Assembly (NCBI GenBank): GCA_964396535.1
Contig: CAYNFT010000013.1
Span: 1 to 33,344 of the forward strand
DNA: 33,344 bases
From: CAYNFT01 sp964396535
GTDB taxonomy: Bacteria; Chloroflexota; Dehalococcoidia; Dehalococcoidales; UBA2162
Reading direction: 5' to 3'
Position 1 is the first letter of the stretch, and each line of letters opens with the position of its first letter. The notes beneath the pieces are model-generated. The model did not search any database and was not told the DNA's origin. It was given only the letters and a program-made list of their open reading frames with translations. The position numbers and the translations under genes are program-made. Below, piece by piece: positions 31,187 through 33,344 of this stretch.

Positions 31187-32359
31187 CTACCGGTTTTTAA
31201 AGGGTTTGTCTCTTACCAGGCCGAAGCATATTACGGCTCCCAGCCCGGCGGCTAAGGTGCCCATCAGGAAGGTTGGTTGCGGTCCCCAAGCACTCCAGAC
31301 AAATCCCCCCAGGGCTGAGCCGGCGATAATACCGGTGTTCTCACATACTCCTCCGTAAATTCCCATAGCTGTGCTTTGCCGGTTTAGTGGCACAGAATCT
31401 GATAGCAAGCCCAGTGCCGCCGGGCTGAACATCACCAGACCTAAACCGTTAATAACCACGAATACGATAAGCCATGAGAAGCTTTGGGTAAAAGCTATTC
31501 CCGCCATTGCCCCGGACGACACCAGAAGTCCAAGTATCATAAACGTCTTTTTCCCCACCCGGTCGGCAAGCATCCCCATAGGGACACCCAGCACCACAGT
31601 AACCAGCCCGCTAATGGTAAAGAGGATGCCGACCTCAGTAGCCCCTACCCCCACCACTTGGGTAGCTAGCAACGGTAGAAAGGTCATAGTAGCCCCCAGC
31701 CCCAGAAACCGAAGGGCGGTTACAATACATTGTGGGGTGAGGGAGAAGAAACTAAGCCTCGGGCTAGAGGACGGAAGCTCTTCCACCCTGGTATTAGTAA
31801 CGGCTGGGGGTGCCGGCTTCATCGACCGAATTTTCCTCAAGCCTGTTAGCACCGACAAGCCTGCCAGCAGGGAAATACCACAGGAAGCGAAAAAGACTGA
31901 ATGGTATCCCCAGGTATCAACCATAAAACCGCTCGGAAGAGCACCGAGGCTTCTGGAAGCAGATAGCATAACAGCAGAAATAGCCATGAAGGTAGCCTTT
32001 TTAAATGGTGGTGCGCTGGCACCAATGTATCCCCGCCCCGGCCCGAAGATGGCCGAGCGGACTACACCCCAGAAGAAAAAGATAGTAAAAATAGCGGGAA
32101 CACTCTCGGTCAAAACGAAGAGTATTACCATACCGGCACAAGCAAAAGTGCCTATATTCATCGAGAGCTTTATCCCCAGCCTGTCGGCTACCCATCCCCA
32201 AGAACCCTCACCGATGGCCATGCCTACCATAGCTACGGAAAGCATCAAGCCCAGTACTTCGGGCTCAACACCGATGGAGGTCAGGTAAAGGGGCAGAACA
32301 GGGTTAAGGATACTCATCGCCAGCGTACCCAGTCCCAGGATAGCTATTACTGGTACCAT
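31187..32359 (-). CDS. MFS transporter
   Basis: A 390-residue major-facilitator protein with about 12 hydrophobic spans and an internal basic loop near the middle (LRKIRSMKPAPP). The family signature between spans 2 and 3 is visible as GWVADRLGIK, with its counterpart GMLADRVGKK in the second half. No specificity motif is recognisable; drug/metabolite efflux or carboxylate uptake are possible. It is convergent with the CoA-transferase cluster (gap 53 nt), so a role in moving that pathway's substrate is conceivable but unproven. Confidence 0.92.
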   Translation of the reverse strand: MVPVIAILGLGTLAMSILNPVLPLYLTSIGVEPEVLGLMLSVAMVGMAIGEGSWGWVADRLGIKLSMNIGTFACAGMVILFVLTESVPAIFTIFFFWGVVRSAIFGPGRGYIGASAPPFKKATFMAISAVMLSASRSLGALPSGFMVDTWGYHSVFFASCGISLLAGLSVLTGLRKIRSMKPAPPAVTNTRVEELPSSSPRLSFFSLTPQCIVTALRFLGLGATMTFLPLLATQVVGVGATEVGILFTISGLVTVVLGVPMGMLADRVGKKTFMILGLLVSSGAMAGIAFTQSFSWLIVFVVINGLGLVMFSPAALGLLSDSVPLNRQSTAMGIYGGVCENTGIIAGSALGGFVWSAWGPQPTFLMGTLAAGLGAVICFGLVRDKPFKNR

Positions 32360-32502
32360 CTCGCCGCTGAAAATCCTTTTCGTCTAATCCGTCACTTCCT
32401 GCATCGATTTTTTATGAGAGGATTCTTATTGTAAACTGCGTCAATAATATATAATTAGCACCAAGTGGTCAAACCTGACGTGATGGGGTTATCTAGTAGG
32501 AA

Positions 32503-32586
32503 GATTTAAAGGGAGCAAAGCCCCCTTTAAAAAACTTTCTTCCCTCTCCCCTTCATAAAGGGAGAGGGATACAGGGTAAGGGGTTA
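32503..32586 (+). repeat. Double-hairpin intergenic repeat, complete copy
   Basis: AAAGGGaGC aaa GCCCCCTTT then TTCCCTCTCCCCTT catA AAGGGAGAGGG and the CAGGGTAAGGGGTT tail. It occupies much of the 336-bp gap between the MFS gene and the tRNA; a GATGGGGTT tail remnant precedes it at 32481-32490. Confidence 0.8.
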
Positions 32587-32651
32587 ATAACGCTCTCAAA
32601 GACAGGACTTACCGGAATAATTGCCTGAGATGTCTGCTAAATGTATGAGCA

Positions 32652-32680
32652 TTGCCAGGAAGCTGTTTTTTTGCTAACAT
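32652..32680 (+). promoter_or_regulatory. Promoter of tRNA-Leu
   Basis: TTGCCA (32652-32657), 17 bp, and an extended -10 TGC-TAACAT (32672-32680); predicted start near 32687, nine bases before the tRNA. Confidence 0.6.
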
Positions 32681-32695
32681 TTCCTACAGGGACCT

Positions 32696-32777
32696 GGGGG
32701 AGTGCCGGAACTGGCAGACGGGCATGACTTAGGATCATGTGCAGCAATGCGTGGGGGTTCGAGTCCCCCCTTCCCCA
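32696..32777 (+). tRNA. tRNA-Leu (anticodon TAG)
   Basis: An 82-nt cloverleaf with acceptor GGGGGAG/CTTCCCC (one G-U), D-stem CCG/CGG, anticodon stem CATGA/TCATG with loop CTTAGGA (anticodon TAG), a class II variable arm (GCA/TGC) and a T-stem GGGGG/CCCCC around TTCGAGT. The discriminator is A; CCA is not encoded (ACTT follows). The long variable arm and the A discriminator confirm leucine. Confidence 0.96.
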
Positions 32778-32806
32778 CTTAGGGAGACGATACCTAGAAC
32801 CGTTGG

Positions 32807-32838
32807 ACACTCTAAAGCCTTGTCAGGGAGAGTCTTTT
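32807..32838 (+). terminator. Weak terminator behind tRNA-Leu
   Basis: ACTCT (32809-32813) and AGAGT (32829-32833) with a 15-nt loop, followed by CTTTT. The stem is short. Confidence 0.35.
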
Positions 32839-32937
32839 CAATAACCTTTACATGGATTTCTTAAGAAGTACTCTTATATGCGCACCTTGTCACGTTAAAT
32901 ATTGTTTACAGTTTAAAAATGTTTTTCATGTTGTCTG

Positions 32938-33042
32938 CTAAATATTGTACCCGAGTCCGAGAATTCGACGCACAATAAACACAATTGCGATAACTATTAT
33001 CGTAGCTACGATTATTATGGTAATTCTCTTTTTTATGCTCAT
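32938..33042 (-). CDS. Single-span membrane miniprotein 2, 34 aa
   Basis: A 34-residue protein: MSIKKR, then a 17-residue hydrophobic span (ITIIIVATIIVIAIVF), then IVRRILGLGYNI. It is a paralogue of the miniprotein encoded just upstream: both start MSI, have one Ile/Val-rich span and continue with VRR(I/Y)L. Its ATG overlaps the previous stop (ATGA, 33039-33042), which indicates translational coupling. By the positive-inside rule both ends are basic, so topology is uncertain. Function unknown. Confidence 0.68.
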   Translation of the reverse strand: MSIKKRITIIIVATIIVIAIVFIVRRILGLGYNI

Positions 33043-33137
33043 TTCTTCTTACGGCTGAGATATCGGCGCACAAAATACCCAATGGCCATAATAATTATCG
33101 TGGGTATGACTATTACGAGAATATGGTGTATACTCAT
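33039..33137 (-). CDS. Single-span membrane miniprotein 1, 32 aa
   Basis: A 32-residue protein: MSIHHI, an Ile/Val-rich span (LVIVIPTIIIMAIGYF), then VRRYLSRKKK. A clear AGGAGAGG ribosome-binding site precedes the ATG. It lies 32 nt behind the ABC-2 permease gene on the same strand, so all three are probably one transcript. Small single-span proteins beside transporters can be accessory subunits or regulators; that role is inference. Confidence 0.7.
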   Translation of the reverse strand: MSIHHILVIVIPTIIIMAIGYFVRRYLSRKKK

Positions 33138-33169
33138 TTCCTCTCCTGCCTATTAAAAAGAATCTTTTG

Positions 33170-33344
33170 TTACGTCCACTTCGTCAATATCTCTTCTCTC
33201 TGAAATGACTTTGTACTCAGGAAGAAGAGAATGATGTCCGCTGCTAAGATGACGGCAGAAATAATCAGAAGAGTCTTGGTGTCTAGCGATATTGCCCCGA
33301 CTTCGCTGGCAACATAGATAGCGGCGAGAGGAAGCGCGATGAAA
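33170..33344 (-). CDS. ABC-2 type transporter permease, C-terminal fragment
   Basis: The last 57 residues of a membrane protein that enters from beyond the right edge. Two hydrophobic spans are visible (FIALPLAAIYVASEVG and LLIISAVILAADIILFFLS), then KSFQREEILTKW. A final span followed by the (K/R)xFxREEIL ending is typical of ABC-2 / NatB-type permeases. The ATPase and the rest of the permease should lie to the right. Confidence 0.7.
   Translation of the reverse strand, partial: FIALPLAAIYVASEVGAISLDTKTLLIISAVILAADIILFFLSTKSFQREEILTKWT

Noticed and set aside
31371..32288. 305-codon plus-strand frame opposite the MFS gene
   Set aside because: Ser/Thr/Pro-rich translation with no family pattern; it is the antisense shadow of the transporter, whose spans and motifs are clear.

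Overview
The window looks like a chromosomal stretch of an uncultured anaerobic bacterium, most probably Chloroflexota (Dehalococcoidia-like). This is inference from gene style only: two pairs of class III CoA-transferases, a MEMO/AMMECR1/radical-SAM set, a desulforedoxin-type mini-protein, a COG2509-type flavoprotein and moderate GC with many palindromic GC-rich intergenic repeats. No rRNA or marker gene settles it.

Layout. The left edge (1-2437) has two phage-tail-like genes, probably the end of a prophage or tail-like island. It is followed by a three-gene toxin-antitoxin-chaperone cassette, HicA-like toxin, HicB-like antitoxin with a C-terminal extension, and SecB-like chaperone (2582-3805), behind tandem promoters that carry two perfect palindromes; the mRNA looks leaderless. 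On the minus strand are a two-component system and a leaderless XRE regulator (3887-5888), divergent from a flavoprotein gene (5975-7366). Then come housekeeping genes on the plus strand: rpsU-yqeY, purL-purQ (PurL with two N-terminal PurS-like domains and a repeat element translated inside it), an aldo/keto reductase with a 40-residue desulforedoxin-like protein, the AmrS radical SAM enzyme and a MEMO-AMMECR1 fusion. An orphan AT-richer gene, a small conserved protein, a nitroreductase, rarA and an alpha/beta hydrolase follow.

From 20341 to 22660 a minus-strand operon encodes a DUF1893 protein, a ferredoxin-tailed aldo/keto reductase and a metallo-beta-lactamase-fold protein. Behind it (22790-23053, minus) lies an unrecognised structured RNA with its own consensus-like promoter and intrinsic terminator. 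NYN nuclease, acpS and DUF72 genes follow, then four CaiB/BaiF CoA-transferases arranged A-B-A-B, the last of which carries an internal 95-codon duplication. A convergent MFS transporter, a tRNA-Leu(TAG), two overlapping genes for paralogous single-span membrane miniproteins and the tail of an ABC-2 permease close the window.

A bipartite double-hairpin repeat of about 80-95 bp occurs in at least a dozen intergenic places, complete, halved, tandem or inverted, and once in frame in purL. The main candidates for undescribed biology are the ncRNA, the HicAB-SecB cassette with its operators, the repeat family including its protein-coding copy, and the paired miniproteins.
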